Shown: positions 17,167 to 26,914, counted from the stretch's first letter. The stretch: 64,000 nucleotides of DNA from SKUL01 sp964487545 (GCA_964487545.1 CAZARI010000007.1:44448-108447), one strand, 5' to 3'. Notes: a model not told the origin generated them from the letters alone. Translations and numbers: made by a program.

Positions 17167-18843
17167 TTACTTTCCGGTATAGTTTACGCTTAGAATATTG
17201 CTGTAACTACCATTGGAAAACACTTCACGAGCCATGTCGATCGATTTGTCGCGGGCCAATGCCGCCTTAATCCGCCCTTGTTGAAAGTAATACCTCGAAA
17301 CAATTTCGTTTTCCAACACCAGTTGAATATCGCTGCGAAATTTATAGAGATCGTTGCGGCCGTAGGGCAGTATCTTAGCACGCAGTGCTTCAAACTCCGC
17401 TATGGCTTCATCGTAATATTCCTCCTCCTTTGCTGTGGCGAGCAATTTTTCGTAGGTCTTTTCGGTGTTGGTCGTATAATTTACGTCAAACGACAACACA
17501 AACTCAGCAAATTCATCGTAGTCAGCATTTGACATGGCAAATTCATCGGCTGATGCAATGGACTCATGATCGATAAAATACTGGTTGGCATATTTAAAGA
17601 AGATCTGTCTTTCGAGCAATGCCAGTAGAATTTTGTGCAATTTGTCATCATCTACCAGTACATCCGGTTCGATTCCCCGTCCGTCAATTACCTCGCGCCC
17701 CTTTTCGGTGTAGAACTTGTGCAACAACGAATCGGGAATTTCATCAACGCCACCTTCAATATCCTTGTGGGTATAATCTATTCGCTGAATACACCTTCCA
17801 CTTGGAATGTAGTATTTGGCAACGGTGAGTTTCAGTTTGGAGTTATAAAACAAATCACGCGTTTGTTGCACGAGCCCTTTCCCAAAGGTGTTTCTTCCGA
17901 TGATCACTGCCCGGTCGTAGTCCTGCAATGCTCCTGATACAATTTCTGATGCCGATGCCGAAGCTTCGTCCACCAGTATCACCAGCGGCATAAGGGTATC
18001 CACCGGCTCGTTGAGTGCCATATATTCTTTATCCCAATCTTTAATTTTTCCTTTGGTGCTCACCACTTCAGAGCCCTTGGGGACGAACATATTCACAATA
18101 TTCACCGCTTCGCGCAGCAATCCTCCGCCATTGCCACGAAGATCAAGAATAAGGCTGGACATTCCCTGTTTATCTCTCAGGTCGAGGAATGCCTCTTTAA
18201 CGCTTCTGCCGGCGGTATGGGTAAAGCTGTTAAGCTTCATGTATCCGATTTCGTCGGTGAGCTTTCCGTAATAGGGCACGTCGGGAATTTTAATTTCTTC
18301 GCGCAGCACGCCAATGGTTGTGGGACTTTCTTCTCCGAGTTTCTGCACCTTAATTTCGACGGTACTTCCTGCACGGCCTTTAAGCAGTTTGCTTACTTCC
18401 TCTTGATCTTTATTAGTGATGTCAATCCCGTCGATAGCGAGAATCCGATCGCCGGCTGTTAGTCCCGATTTTTGCGCTGGAAAACCCTCGTATGGTTCAG
18501 AAATATACACTGCTCCGTCCATGGTGCGAATGAGCGAACCGATTCCGCCATACTGTCCGGTAGTCATAAACCGGTAGTCTTCCATGTCGGCCTCCGCAAT
18601 AAAATTGGTGTATGGATCGAGTGATTCGAGCATGGCATCAATTCCGGTTTTCATCAACTCTCCCGGATTGGTTTCATCGACGTAGTAGATATTGAGCTCG
18701 CGGTATAGTGTGGTAAAAATTTCGAGATTTTTAGAAATCTCAAAATAGTTGTCGTTAATTTTTTTGGAAACCAAACCGGCTCCGCCGATAATCAGCGCCA
18801 CCAGGGCAAATATCGATACGAACTTAATTTGTTTGTTCTTCAT
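17167..18843 (-). CDS. S41 family C-terminal processing peptidase (CtpA/Prc-like)
   Basis: 558 residues from the ATG at 18843, where an N-terminal membrane anchor begins (KFVSIFALVALIIGGAGLVS). A PDZ domain follows (QYGGIGSLIRTMDGAVYISE to AGSTVEIKVQK), then the S41 catalytic core: MKLNSFTHTAG, LILDLRGNGGGLLREAV, LVDEASASASEIVSGALQDY with the nucleophilic Ser, and VIIGRNTFGKGLVQQ with the general-base Lys. Tail-specific periplasmic protease. It starts 20 bp inside the end of rnpA; the same pair order is frequent in the phylum. Confidence 0.93.
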   Translation of the reverse strand: MKNKQIKFVSIFALVALIIGGAGLVSKKINDNYFEISKNLEIFTTLYRELNIYYVDETNPGELMKTGIDAMLESLDPYTNFIAEADMEDYRFMTTGQYGGIGSLIRTMDGAVYISEPYEGFPAQKSGLTAGDRILAIDGIDITNKDQEEVSKLLKGRAGSTVEIKVQKLGEESPTTIGVLREEIKIPDVPYYGKLTDEIGYMKLNSFTHTAGRSVKEAFLDLRDKQGMSSLILDLRGNGGGLLREAVNIVNMFVPKGSEVVSTKGKIKDWDKEYMALNEPVDTLMPLVILVDEASASASEIVSGALQDYDRAVIIGRNTFGKGLVQQTRDLFYNSKLKLTVAKYYIPSGRCIQRIDYTHKDIEGGVDEIPDSLLHKFYTEKGREVIDGRGIEPDVLVDDDKLHKILLALLERQIFFKYANQYFIDHESIASADEFAMSNADYDEFAEFVLSFDVNYTTNTEKTYEKLLATAKEEEYYDEAIAEFEALRAKILPYGRNDLYKFRSDIQLVLENEIVSRYYFQQGRIKAALARDKSIDMAREVFSNGSYSNILSVNYTGK

Positions 18844-19249
18844 GGTCTTTTTCAGCTTGATCAGATTGTCCGACATCTTTGGATAAACGCGTAAGCAGTC
18901 GGGTTATTTTCTGGTGAATCAAAATGGACTCCAAGGTGTCCTCACTTCCTACAAAAATAATCAACATTGCATACTGTTGCTTCACTTCCTGGAGTGAGTC
19001 TTTGAGAATGTGTTTGTTTTTGCGGTAGGCTTCGCGCACTTGCCTCCGGATGCGATTGCGATTGACTGCCTTGCGCACCCGCTTTTTTGGAATGCTGATG
19101 GCCACCCGTCCAGGAACCGTTTCGGCAAAGGATGCAGGCAGGTACAGTAAGATAAATGGATAAGCCTTAACTGCTTTTCCGTTTTTAAAAAGCGTGGCCA
19201 GTTGTTTTTTACCCCCCAACCGCTCGGCCTTATTAAATTTCTCATCCAT
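18824..19249 (-). CDS. rnpA: Ribonuclease P protein component
   Basis: 141 residues. The RNR signature RKAVNRNRIRRQVREAYR (about 61-78) binds RNase P RNA; the N-terminus FNKAERLGGKKQLATLFKNG and VAISIPKKRVRKA complete the fold. Works with the RNA subunit to cut 5' leaders from pre-tRNA. Not beside rpmH, as is common in Bacteroidota. A charged C-terminal tail (about 125-141) extends into the start of the S41 gene. Confidence 0.95.
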   Translation of the reverse strand: MDEKFNKAERLGGKKQLATLFKNGKAVKAYPFILLYLPASFAETVPGRVAISIPKKRVRKAVNRNRIRRQVREAYRKNKHILKDSLQEVKQQYAMLIIFVGSEDTLESILIHQKITRLLTRLSKDVGQSDQAEKDHEEQTN

Positions 19250-19316
19250 TGGCTTAAATTAACGATTGCACGCCAATTTGCGGATTTTTAACAGAAAGGG
19301 GGTTTCGGCACCGAAC

Positions 19317-20057
19317 TTACTTATCCTTTTTGACATACTGCTCTATGGCCATAGTCATAGAAGGCGCAGCGGGCGTTGGCGCGTGTAGGTCGAGTCGCAG
19401 ACCGGCGTCGGTTACTGCCTGCGCGGTGGTCGGTCCAAAAGCCGCAATACGGGTATTGTTTTGCTTGAAATCGGGAAAATTCTCCAGCAGCGATTTTATT
19501 CCGCTGGGACTGAAGAACACGAGCATATCGTAGTTCACGTCTTTCAGATCAGAAAGATCGCTGGCCACGGTGCGGTAAAACACGCCTTTGCTGAAACGGA
19601 TGTTTGCCGCATCAAGCATATCCACCATTTCCTGTTTGTGGATATCCGAAACGGGTAATAAGAATTTCTCGTTTTTATGCTTGCGAATGATCTCCATCAG
19701 ATCGGCAAACTTGAGCTGACCGAAGAAAATCTTGCGCTTGCGGTAGGTGACATAATTCTGCATGTAGTATGCAGTTGACTCCGAAATACAGAAATATTTC
19801 ATTGAGTCGGGTACCGTGATACGCATCTCCTCGCACATTCTAAAGAAATTATCGACGGCATTGCGGCTGGTTAGAATCACCGCGGAATGCTCTAAGATGC
19901 TGATTCTTTCTTTTCTAAACTCTTTGGCAGAGACTGGCTCAACATGGATAAATGGTCTGAAATCAATCTTGAGCTTGTGTTTCTGAGCCAGATCAAAATA
20001 AGGCGATTTATCGGTGGCGGGTTTGGGCTGAGATACCAGAATTGTCTTAATCTTCAA
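19317..20057 (-). CDS. hemD: Uroporphyrinogen-III synthase, stand-alone copy
   Basis: 246 residues with the Bacteroidota HemD N-terminus (KIKTILVSQPKPATDKSPYF), VILTSRNAVDNFFRM and LVFFSPSGIKSLLENFPDF with TRIAAFGPTTAQAVTDAGL. The start is TTG at 20057; no ATG fits. It cyclises hydroxymethylbilane to uroporphyrinogen III. A second HemD domain is fused to HemC at 22075, so the two copies may have diverged. Next upstream, 35 bp away, is the DUF4271 gene; the hemD-DUF4271 pair is a conserved neighbourhood in this phylum. Confidence 0.85.
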   Translation of the reverse strand: MKIKTILVSQPKPATDKSPYFDLAQKHKLKIDFRPFIHVEPVSAKEFRKERISILEHSAVILTSRNAVDNFFRMCEEMRITVPDSMKYFCISESTAYYMQNYVTYRKRKIFFGQLKFADLMEIIRKHKNEKFLLPVSDIHKQEMVDMLDAANIRFSKGVFYRTVASDLSDLKDVNYDMLVFFSPSGIKSLLENFPDFKQNNTRIAAFGPTTAQAVTDAGLRLDLHAPTPAAPSMTMAIEQYVKKDK

Positions 20058-20092
20058 CGCGCTATAGTTTTAATTCGTTAGTAATTAAGCCA

Positions 20093-20794
20093 TTAAAACT
20101 TAACTCCTGCGATTCCTTTGGCAAGTACAGCTAAGGGCAAAATTTCAAGTGTGCAAAGGTACAAAATAATGTATACCAGCAGCACACCCTGATTTAATGC
20201 AAACACAACCCCCTGAATAATGCGCACCAACCAAGCTAAGGCAAAACACGCGAATGCCACTACGAGCACCACACCGGCGCTTTCTTTGAGCACCACCGAA
20301 GCGATCAGCACCACCGGAAGCCACAGCAGTCCGAGAAATGAGTTGACCACAAAAGTGTAATTCAGGTATTCAGACAGCCCACCATTGCCTCCGAACAAAA
20401 GCTGAACAATCCGAATAGAAAGCAGTTTCCAGATATACACCAACATCACCACCCCGGAGGAAATAAGAAAGAAATTAAACCCACTCAAACCGCCCATGGG
20501 CCAGTGGTAGTTTTTGGCAGTCAAAAAAATGAGCAATCCCGAAGAAAGACAGAAAACAACGAATAGGGTGATGGCCACCCGGTGCGACAGGACCATGTCT
20601 TCGCGCATCAACTGTAGCAGCATTCTAGAACGCACCACCGCTTCTGCTCTTCGGTGCAGCATCCGCGGATAGGAATATCGCATAAAGGCCAATGCTGCCA
20701 GTATACCAATCAACACCAGAAACACCCAATCTTCCTGTAGGTATGGTGATATGCGCGTAATCGGTTTCAAGTAATCGGTAGTTGAATTGCCCAA
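20093..20794 (-). CDS. DUF4271 domain membrane protein
   Basis: 233 residues with about six hydrophobic helices (about 26-44, 74-92, 107-125, 153-170, 176-198, 204-225). The start is TTG at 20794; a stop just upstream rules out a longer form. This is the DUF4271 family, an uncharacterised inner-membrane protein that nearly always neighbours hemD in Bacteroidota. The partnership suggests a tie to haem metabolism or the envelope, but no function is known. Confidence 0.82.
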   Translation of the reverse strand: MGNSTTDYLKPITRISPYLQEDWVFLVLIGILAALAFMRYSYPRMLHRRAEAVVRSRMLLQLMREDMVLSHRVAITLFVVFCLSSGLLIFLTAKNYHWPMGGLSGFNFFLISSGVVMLVYIWKLLSIRIVQLLFGGNGGLSEYLNYTFVVNSFLGLLWLPVVLIASVVLKESAGVVLVVAFACFALAWLVRIIQGVVFALNQGVLLVYIILYLCTLEILPLAVLAKGIAGVKF

Positions 20795-20868
20795 AGATCA
20801 TCATTTTTCACTGCAAATACCGATTAAAATCGCGGCAAACGGGGCGGCTGCTTTGCGGGCAAATTATC

Positions 20869-20876
20869 TACCTTTG
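20869..20876 (+). promoter_or_regulatory. Bacteroidota -7 promoter element
   Basis: TACCTTTG, exact match to TAnnTTTG, 20 bp before the ATG of the acyl-CoA dehydrogenase gene, giving a leader of about 15 bases. A TTTG at 20852-20855 is closer (13 bp) than the usual 19-21 bp. Confidence 0.6.
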
Positions 20877-20896
20877 CCCCATAAATTTTTTAGATT

Positions 20897-22069
20897 ATGG
20901 ACAATTATCAGGCACACGATTATTACCTCATAGATGAATTGCTCACCGAAGAGCACAAATTGGTACGAGATGCGGCACGCGCATGGGTAAAGCGTGAGGT
21001 TTCACCCATTATTGAAGCGTATTACGAAAAAGGTGAATTTCCCCGTCAACTGATTCCCGGACTGGCCGAAATCGGTGCTTTTGGTCCATATATTCCTGAA
21101 GAATACGGCGGTGCCGGACTGGATCAGATCTCCTACGGTTTGATTATGCAGGAGCTGGAAAGATGCGACTCCGGATTGCGCTCAACTGCTTCTGTACAAA
21201 GCTCATTGGTGATGTACCCGATTTGGCGATACGGAACCGAAGAACAGAAAAAGAAATACCTGCCCGGGTTGGCTTCGGGAAAATTGATTGGATGCTTCGG
21301 ACTAACCGAGCCAGACTTTGGTTCGAATCCCGGTGGAATGCTGGCCAATTTTAGAGACGCCGGCGACCACTACTTGCTGAACGGAACAAAAATGTGGATT
21401 TCCAACGCGCCGTTTGCAGATGTTGCCGTGGTGTGGGCCAAGGATGAATCGGGAAGAATTCACGGACTCGTAGTAGAGCGCGGAATGGAAGGATTCTCTA
21501 CGCCCGAAATCAAAGGTAAATGGAGCCTTCGCGCTTCCGATACCGGCGAACTCGTATTCGATAACGTAAAAGTTCCAAAGGAAAACCTGCTTCCCGGTCG
21601 TTCGGGACTGGGTGCTCCGCTTTCGTGCCTCGACTCGGCCCGCTACGGCATTGCCTGGGGAGCCATCGGAGCGGCACTCGACTGCTACGACGCTGCGCTG
21701 CGTTATTCAAAAGAGCGCATTCAGTTTGGCAAACCGCTCGCGGCTTTTCAGCTTCAGCAGAAAAAACTGGCAGAGATGATCACCGAAATCACAAAAGCCC
21801 AATTGCTTACTTTTCGCCTGGGGCAATTGCGCGATGAGGGACGCGCCACTTCGGGGCAAATATCTATGGCCAAGCGAAACAACGTGGACATGGCGCTTCA
21901 AATCGCACGCGAAGCACGACAAATTCACGGGGGAATGGGCATTACCAATGAATATCCGATGATGCGTCACATGATGAACCTAGAGAGTGTAATCACCTAC
22001 GAAGGAACCCACGATATTCACCTGCTGATTACCGGTATGGATATCACCGGCGAGTCTGCTTTCGGTTGA
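20897..22069 (+). CDS. Acyl-CoA dehydrogenase, glutaryl-CoA dehydrogenase type
   Basis: 390 residues. FAD-containing acyl-CoA dehydrogenase with GCFGLTEPDFGSNPGGM, TKMWISNAPFADVAVVWAKD, SLRASDTGELVFDNVKVP, RIQFGKPLAAFQLQQKKLAE and QIHGGMGITNEYPMMRHMMN. The catalytic Glu lies in VITYEGTHDIH; this motif, and SGLRSTASVQSSLVMYPI earlier, are typical of glutaryl-CoA dehydrogenase, which oxidises and decarboxylates glutaryl-CoA to crotonyl-CoA in Lys/Trp breakdown. Substrate assignment is by motif only. Monocistronic with its own promoter. Confidence 0.88.
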   Translation: MDNYQAHDYYLIDELLTEEHKLVRDAARAWVKREVSPIIEAYYEKGEFPRQLIPGLAEIGAFGPYIPEEYGGAGLDQISYGLIMQELERCDSGLRSTASVQSSLVMYPIWRYGTEEQKKKYLPGLASGKLIGCFGLTEPDFGSNPGGMLANFRDAGDHYLLNGTKMWISNAPFADVAVVWAKDESGRIHGLVVERGMEGFSTPEIKGKWSLRASDTGELVFDNVKVPKENLLPGRSGLGAPLSCLDSARYGIAWGAIGAALDCYDAALRYSKERIQFGKPLAAFQLQQKKLAEMITEITKAQLLTFRLGQLRDEGRATSGQISMAKRNNVDMALQIAREARQIHGGMGITNEYPMMRHMMNLESVITYEGTHDIHLLITGMDITGESAFG

Positions 22070-22074
22070 TTTAC

Positions 22075-23640
22075 TTAGACTAAAACACCGAGAATAGTAT
22101 CCGCCAGTGCCTGTTCACTGCTTTCCCATGCCATGACACTATCAATACCATATTCTTGAAGGGTTGATTCAGTAGAAGGACCAATGCTTACCACACGGGT
22201 TTGTTGGGTTATGGAATTCTTTTCTATCCACGCATGAACATTGCTCGGTGAGGTAAAGGCAATGACATCCACTGATTGTTCAAACTCAACCGGACGCAGT
22301 TGGGTTTCATATACATCACACACTTCAACATTAGATGCTGCCAAAGCATTCTGAATACTGCGGAGGCTGTTTTTTGCACTGACCACAATGGCACTTCCTG
22401 AGCCAAGTTCTACGCGAAACACGGCGCCTACTTCAGTGGGTGAGCCGAGTCCGATAAAGTCGGGGGCGATTTGACGCTGTTGCAGCGCCCGCATGGTTCC
22501 TTTGCCTACGGCTGCATAACGCGTGGTTGATGGCAGCAGATCGAAATGCGCAAAATGCTGCACCGCGCTGGGCGAGGTAAAGAATACCCAGTCGGGATCT
22601 TTGAGTTGAGGTGCCGTTGCATTCAGCGGAACCACCTCGATAAATGACTGCTGGATCAAATCAACGCCGGCATCTTTGAGCATATTAAAGGCCAGTCCCT
22701 CGGGGTCCATTTTCCGAGTGATGAGTACGCGTTTATTTAATTTCTCGCGCAGCAGGTGCAAAACCCGTTCATCCGAAAAATCGGTAGATGGAACGTTTAG
22801 ATAAACGCGTCGCGGGGTGAGGCCTTCTTTCTGTGCATAAAACGCCCAAAAATGCAAATCATGTCCTTCATTTTCGTGCACAGCATAAGCACCAAAAGGA
22901 ATCTGACAACCGCCATTGATCCTACGCAGCACCCTGCGCTCGGTATGAATGGCCGCTTCGGTTTCGCGGTCAGAAACTTGCTTCAGCAACTCGCGCAGCT
23001 TCACGTCGCTTTCTCTCACCTGCAAGGCCAGCGCACCTTGTGAAGGCGCCGGAATAAAATCTCTTGGGTCGAGCTCATTAACGATAAACTCTTTGAGTTG
23101 GAGATTGAGCCGTTCAACTCCGGCCTGTGCAACCAAAATGGCGTCGTAATTCCCGTCGCGTAGTTTTTGAATGCGCGTAGGAACATTTCCACGCAAATCT
23201 TTAATCTCAAAATCGGGTCGAACGGTGTGGAGCTGGGCTTTGCGACGCGCGGCAGATGTTCCGACCACCGCATTTTTTTTGAGCCCGAGCGGCAGCATCG
23301 GGTCGTGCGCCTGCGGGTGCATGAGCAGTAACTCTGACGGGGCAGCTCTTTCTGAAACAGCAGCAATGACTAAACCTTCGGGCGAGCGGGTTTCGAGGTC
23401 TTTGTGGGAGTGAATAGCCAAATCGATATCGCCGGCCAGCAGTGCGGTTTCAATTTCTTTGGTGAAAAAGCCCTTGCCTTCCATTTTATCGAAACCCAGG
23501 TGTTGAATTTCGTCGCCTCGGGTTTTGATGATATTTATTTGGCTCTCAACGCCTTGGCTTTTGAGCAATTGCCGGGTATAATTGGCTTGCCACAGCGCGA
23601 GGTCGCTGCCTCTGCTGCCAATGATAACGGGTTGTTTCAT
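22075..23640 (-). CDS. hemC: Hydroxymethylbilane synthase fused to uroporphyrinogen-III synthase
   Basis: 521 residues, against about 310 for plain HemC. Residues 1-about 303 are porphobilinogen deaminase: IGSRGSDLALWQANY, GKGFFTKEIETALL, DLAIHSHKDLET, GTSAARRKAQL and the dipyrromethane-cofactor cysteine Cys245 in INGGCQIPFGAY. Residues about 304-521 are a HemD-type domain: RVLITRKMDPEGLAF, VFFTSPSAVQHFAHF, YAAVGKGTMRAL and VIAFTSPSNVHAWIE with VVSIGPSTESTLQE. One polypeptide could thus make uroporphyrinogen III from porphobilinogen. hemA lies 13 bp upstream. Confidence 0.93.
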   Translation of the reverse strand: MKQPVIIGSRGSDLALWQANYTRQLLKSQGVESQINIIKTRGDEIQHLGFDKMEGKGFFTKEIETALLAGDIDLAIHSHKDLETRSPEGLVIAAVSERAAPSELLLMHPQAHDPMLPLGLKKNAVVGTSAARRKAQLHTVRPDFEIKDLRGNVPTRIQKLRDGNYDAILVAQAGVERLNLQLKEFIVNELDPRDFIPAPSQGALALQVRESDVKLRELLKQVSDRETEAAIHTERRVLRRINGGCQIPFGAYAVHENEGHDLHFWAFYAQKEGLTPRRVYLNVPSTDFSDERVLHLLREKLNKRVLITRKMDPEGLAFNMLKDAGVDLIQQSFIEVVPLNATAPQLKDPDWVFFTSPSAVQHFAHFDLLPSTTRYAAVGKGTMRALQQRQIAPDFIGLGSPTEVGAVFRVELGSGSAIVVSAKNSLRSIQNALAASNVEVCDVYETQLRPVEFEQSVDVIAFTSPSNVHAWIEKNSITQQTRVVSIGPSTESTLQEYGIDSVMAWESSEQALADTILGVLV

Positions 23641-23653
23641 GAATTAAAGCGGG

Positions 23654-24883
23654 TTATTGGCGATTCTGAATCAGGATATCTTTGGCCATTTTCATCGGAA
23701 TTCCGATATACTTCTTTTCAAAGTAATCCATCATCTTCTCAATCACTTCTTTTGATTGATCGTCGAGGGATTCCATTTCGCGATGAAAAATTTTGCTCAT
23801 GGCCGTTTCGCGAATTTCCTTAATCTTCACCGGAATAGCTCCCAGTGCGCGCTCTACCTGCCGTTCGCGAAACATCAGTTCAAACTCAGTGACACATTTG
23901 GCGATAATTTCTTCGCAGCAGGCCACTTCTTGTTTTCGCGATTTCAGGTTTTCGCGTGCCACCTCCTGCAGGGTTTCTACATTGAGGTATCGAACTTTTC
24001 GCTCTTCCATCACTTCGGGTGCCACATCGTTTGGAACGGCCAAATCGATGACCACTTTTTGATGCGACTCATTAGCCAACAATTGCTGATAGATTTCTGG
24101 TGTGATGACGTGTTCTGCAGATCCGGTGCAGGTAATCAGCACGTCGAAACCTCCGGTGTGTTCGGGAAGTTGATCGAGTGATTTGGCGGTACCTTTCAAT
24201 TCGGACGCCAGCTCTTGGGCGTTGGTGAGCGTGCGGTTGTAGACTGTAAAATTGCTGAATCCGTGTTTGAGCAGAAACTTGCTCATGGTGCGATTGGTTT
24301 TTCCTGCACCAACAATGACCACGCGTGCCGATAAATCTACGCTGAAATCGCGCAGGGCTTTGTAGGCCAGCGACACCACGGAGACAGGTTTTCGAGCGAT
24401 ATCCGTTTCGGTATACACCTGCTTGGCCGTTTCGATGGTTTTTCGCATCACCAGCCGGATGGTATCACCCGAGAGTTTCATTGCGCGTGAATTGTCGAAA
24501 GCTTGGCGCACCTGGGTAATGATTTCGCGCTCGCCTACCACCATTGAATCGAGTGAGGCCGCGACGCGAAACAAGTGCTCGATGGCGTTCAAACCTTCGT
24601 ATGTTTCGGCAACGGCGTGAAACTCGGTGTAGGAAACCGCGGCGTTTTCAGGAAAGAGTTGCTCGTGAAGCTTGCGCAGAAAAACCTCATCGACTATCAC
24701 TGCACCGTAAAACAAAAACTCAACCCGGTTGCAGGTGGTGAGGTACATCACCTCTTCCATTCCGAGGTTGTCTCGCAGGGCAGTTAGCCGTTGCTGTTGT
24801 TCTTTTTCATCAATGTGAAAATGGCCGACAACTCCGAGTGATGCGGTTTTATGAGAGATGCTGATTGCACTTAGGTTCTTCAA
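23654..24883 (-). CDS. hemA: Glutamyl-tRNA reductase
   Basis: 409 residues. The catalytic cysteine is in YLTTCNRVEFLFYG (about 50); substrate-binding VVGEREIITQVRQAF; NADPH-binding VVIVGAGKTNRTMSKFL; C-terminal dimerisation helix. Reduces Glu-tRNA to glutamate-1-semialdehyde, the first step of the C5 route to haem. Start is TTG at 24883, with no better alternative. It heads the hemA-hemC(D) pair; a CACCTTTG sequence about 40 bp upstream is one base off the promoter consensus. Confidence 0.94.
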   Translation of the reverse strand: MKNLSAISISHKTASLGVVGHFHIDEKEQQQRLTALRDNLGMEEVMYLTTCNRVEFLFYGAVIVDEVFLRKLHEQLFPENAAVSYTEFHAVAETYEGLNAIEHLFRVAASLDSMVVGEREIITQVRQAFDNSRAMKLSGDTIRLVMRKTIETAKQVYTETDIARKPVSVVSLAYKALRDFSVDLSARVVIVGAGKTNRTMSKFLLKHGFSNFTVYNRTLTNAQELASELKGTAKSLDQLPEHTGGFDVLITCTGSAEHVITPEIYQQLLANESHQKVVIDLAVPNDVAPEVMEERKVRYLNVETLQEVARENLKSRKQEVACCEEIIAKCVTEFELMFRERQVERALGAIPVKIKEIRETAMSKIFHREMESLDDQSKEVIEKMMDYFEKKYIGIPMKMAKDILIQNRQ

Positions 24884-24988
24884 GAAAAGTCCCTTTTTTG
24901 GATTTGGTCACAAAGGTGAGAAATCGTTCATATAGTTTTGTCATAGAAGTGTCAGCAAATCTTTGTTTGGAATGGATATAAATAAGCG

Positions 24989-26890
24989 CTACCTAACTAC
25001 AGCCACGCGCACTGAGCGAGATTGGTTGCCATCAGAAACGACCAGCGTGTAGATACCGGTGTTGAGTGATGCAGCCCAGCCCTTGAGTGCGTGCACGCCT
25101 GCTTCTTCTGGCTGAATAACTGTGCTATTGACCATGCGTCCCCACTGGTCGAAAAGCGAAATCTGCAGGGTGCTGTAGCTGTTTGTTTTCAAAAAGAACG
25201 ATTCATTTGCCGGATTAGGAAATACCTCCACGCTCAGAATATTCTGGTTGATTTTTTGAACCGACGTCATCACTTTTTCTTGAAGAACTTCGTGAATCTG
25301 ATTAATCTCCGGATTGTATATGGTTTGGGGCAACAGATTTCCGGGCCAGTACAATTCAACCGAGTCGATTTGGGTCATTTCGCCGAGACCAAAATGCACG
25401 CGCTTATCGTTGTGAGAAGCGAAGCCCGAGCCCGGATCTACTTCGCGAATCAACATTCTGCCACCGGCATAGAGCTTAACCTGCGCCCCAATTCCGTGTG
25501 GGGCCGACGTGACGCTTTTCAAAGCAAACATCACGTAGTTGTTATCGTTTTCGATGTTGTTTAAATACAACACCGTTCCCGATGGCGCTTCATTAAACTG
25601 CTCATAAATATTCACCTGCAGAATGTCGATTTTTCCGTCGTTGTTAAAGTCGAAAAATACGGCACCGCGGCCTCGTGCTGAATCGAGCAGATTCATTTCA
25701 GTGGTTACCTCGGTAAAGGTTCCATCTTGATCATTTCTGTATAGCCGATTGGGCACATACTCGATATTGTTAATAAAAGGAAGCGCCGGCATACGGCCAT
25801 TACTCACGTATAGGTCGAGATAAGAATCGTTGTCGAAATCAAAAAAGAAAGTGCTCCATCCAGCAGATAAAACACCGTTGTGATCGGTATCTTCAACTCC
25901 AGCTTCGGTGGTTTTATCGATCCACGGGCCATCGGATTCCTGGGCCAGCAACACATTGCGTCCGATATTGGTAAAGTAATAATCCAAGTCACCGTCTTCG
26001 TCATAATCACCAATGGCCACTCCCATAGCGTAGATTCCAATTTCTGTTGCGGTCGCTTCCGAAACATCTTCAAATCCATTGGCCTGTCCTGCGAAAAGCT
26101 TATTGGGCAACACCCACTGGCCAAAGTCGTTGACCACCATCAAGTCGGTAAATTCATCGCCGTTGTAATTGGTAGCCACCACAGCAAGTCCACACCCTTG
26201 GTCGTCGACCTGAAATGCTTCGGCTTCGTTTTCAAAAAACAGCCCCATATTGTTAATGTAGAGCTTATTGGCAAAACACTGGTGGGCGAATCCGTTGATC
26301 GACCCGTTCTGATCAAAAGTGAATTCTGACTGCTCCACGTAGTCCACCACATAAATATCGAGCAGACCATCCATGTTTACATCGAGCAAGGTAGCTGATG
26401 CGCTAAAGGCTGGATGATAAATGCCGGCCATGCCGCCAACATTGGTAAAGGTATTGTCGCCATTGTTATAGAGCAACTGATTGGAGGCGTTAAAATTGGG
26501 TCCGCCGCCGGTTTCTACAAACTGCCAGGTGGTGATAAATAGATCTTCGTAGCCATCGTTGTTAAAATCTCCGGCCACGCCGCCGAGCGTGTAAAAATTG
26601 TTGAGCATCGTCAACATGGAAGAATGTGAAATATCGGTAAAATACTCACCGTTATTGTTCAGCAACATGCGCTCGCCACCTCTTCCTCCAGGCAAATACA
26701 CATCCATGAATCCATCGTTGTTGATGTCGATAATCACCGCTCCCCCGCCGATATGCGCCGTAGGATCATAGAGGTGACTTAAGCCGATTTCGGTTCTCAA
26801 CGGAATAAACGGCTGTCCAAAAGCAGAGAAAACCATCAGCATAAAAGAACCAAGCAATATCGGAAAGCGGCTACCCTTTGGGAAAATCAT
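24989..26890 (-). CDS. FG-GAP/VCBS repeat protein with ASPIC/UnbV domain and T9SS sorting signal
   Basis: 633 residues. Signal peptide (about 1-25, ending SAFGQP). Several FG-GAP/VCBS repeats carry Ca-binding 'DxNxDGxxD' loops: IDINNDGFMDVYLPGG, GDFNNDGYEDLFI, LDVNMDGLLDIYVVDY, GDYDEDGDLDYYF, FDFDNDSYLDLYVSN and FDFNNDGKIDILQ, forming a beta-propeller. An ASPIC/UnbV domain follows (about 455-535: IGAQVKLYAGGRMLIREVDP, VHFGLGEMTQIDSVELYWPG). The C-terminus (VEVFPNPANESFFLKTNSYS onwards) is a type A T9SS sorting domain. This architecture is the CRTAC1-like family, secreted to the cell surface; ligand unknown. Confidence 0.9.
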   Translation of the reverse strand: MIFPKGSRFPILLGSFMLMVFSAFGQPFIPLRTEIGLSHLYDPTAHIGGGAVIIDINNDGFMDVYLPGGRGGERMLLNNNGEYFTDISHSSMLTMLNNFYTLGGVAGDFNNDGYEDLFITTWQFVETGGGPNFNASNQLLYNNGDNTFTNVGGMAGIYHPAFSASATLLDVNMDGLLDIYVVDYVEQSEFTFDQNGSINGFAHQCFANKLYINNMGLFFENEAEAFQVDDQGCGLAVVATNYNGDEFTDLMVVNDFGQWVLPNKLFAGQANGFEDVSEATATEIGIYAMGVAIGDYDEDGDLDYYFTNIGRNVLLAQESDGPWIDKTTEAGVEDTDHNGVLSAGWSTFFFDFDNDSYLDLYVSNGRMPALPFINNIEYVPNRLYRNDQDGTFTEVTTEMNLLDSARGRGAVFFDFNNDGKIDILQVNIYEQFNEAPSGTVLYLNNIENDNNYVMFALKSVTSAPHGIGAQVKLYAGGRMLIREVDPGSGFASHNDKRVHFGLGEMTQIDSVELYWPGNLLPQTIYNPEINQIHEVLQEKVMTSVQKINQNILSVEVFPNPANESFFLKTNSYSTLQISLFDQWGRMVNSTVIQPEEAGVHALKGWAASLNTGIYTLVVSDGNQSRSVRVAVVR

Positions 26891-26906
26891 ATCAGCTCAT
26901 TTGGTT

Positions 26907-26914
26907 CAAATATA
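26907..26914 (-). promoter_or_regulatory. Bacteroidota -7 promoter element
   Basis: On the minus strand the sequence is TATATTTG (exact TAnnTTTG), 16 bp before the ATG at 26890 of the FG-GAP protein gene. Confidence 0.55.
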
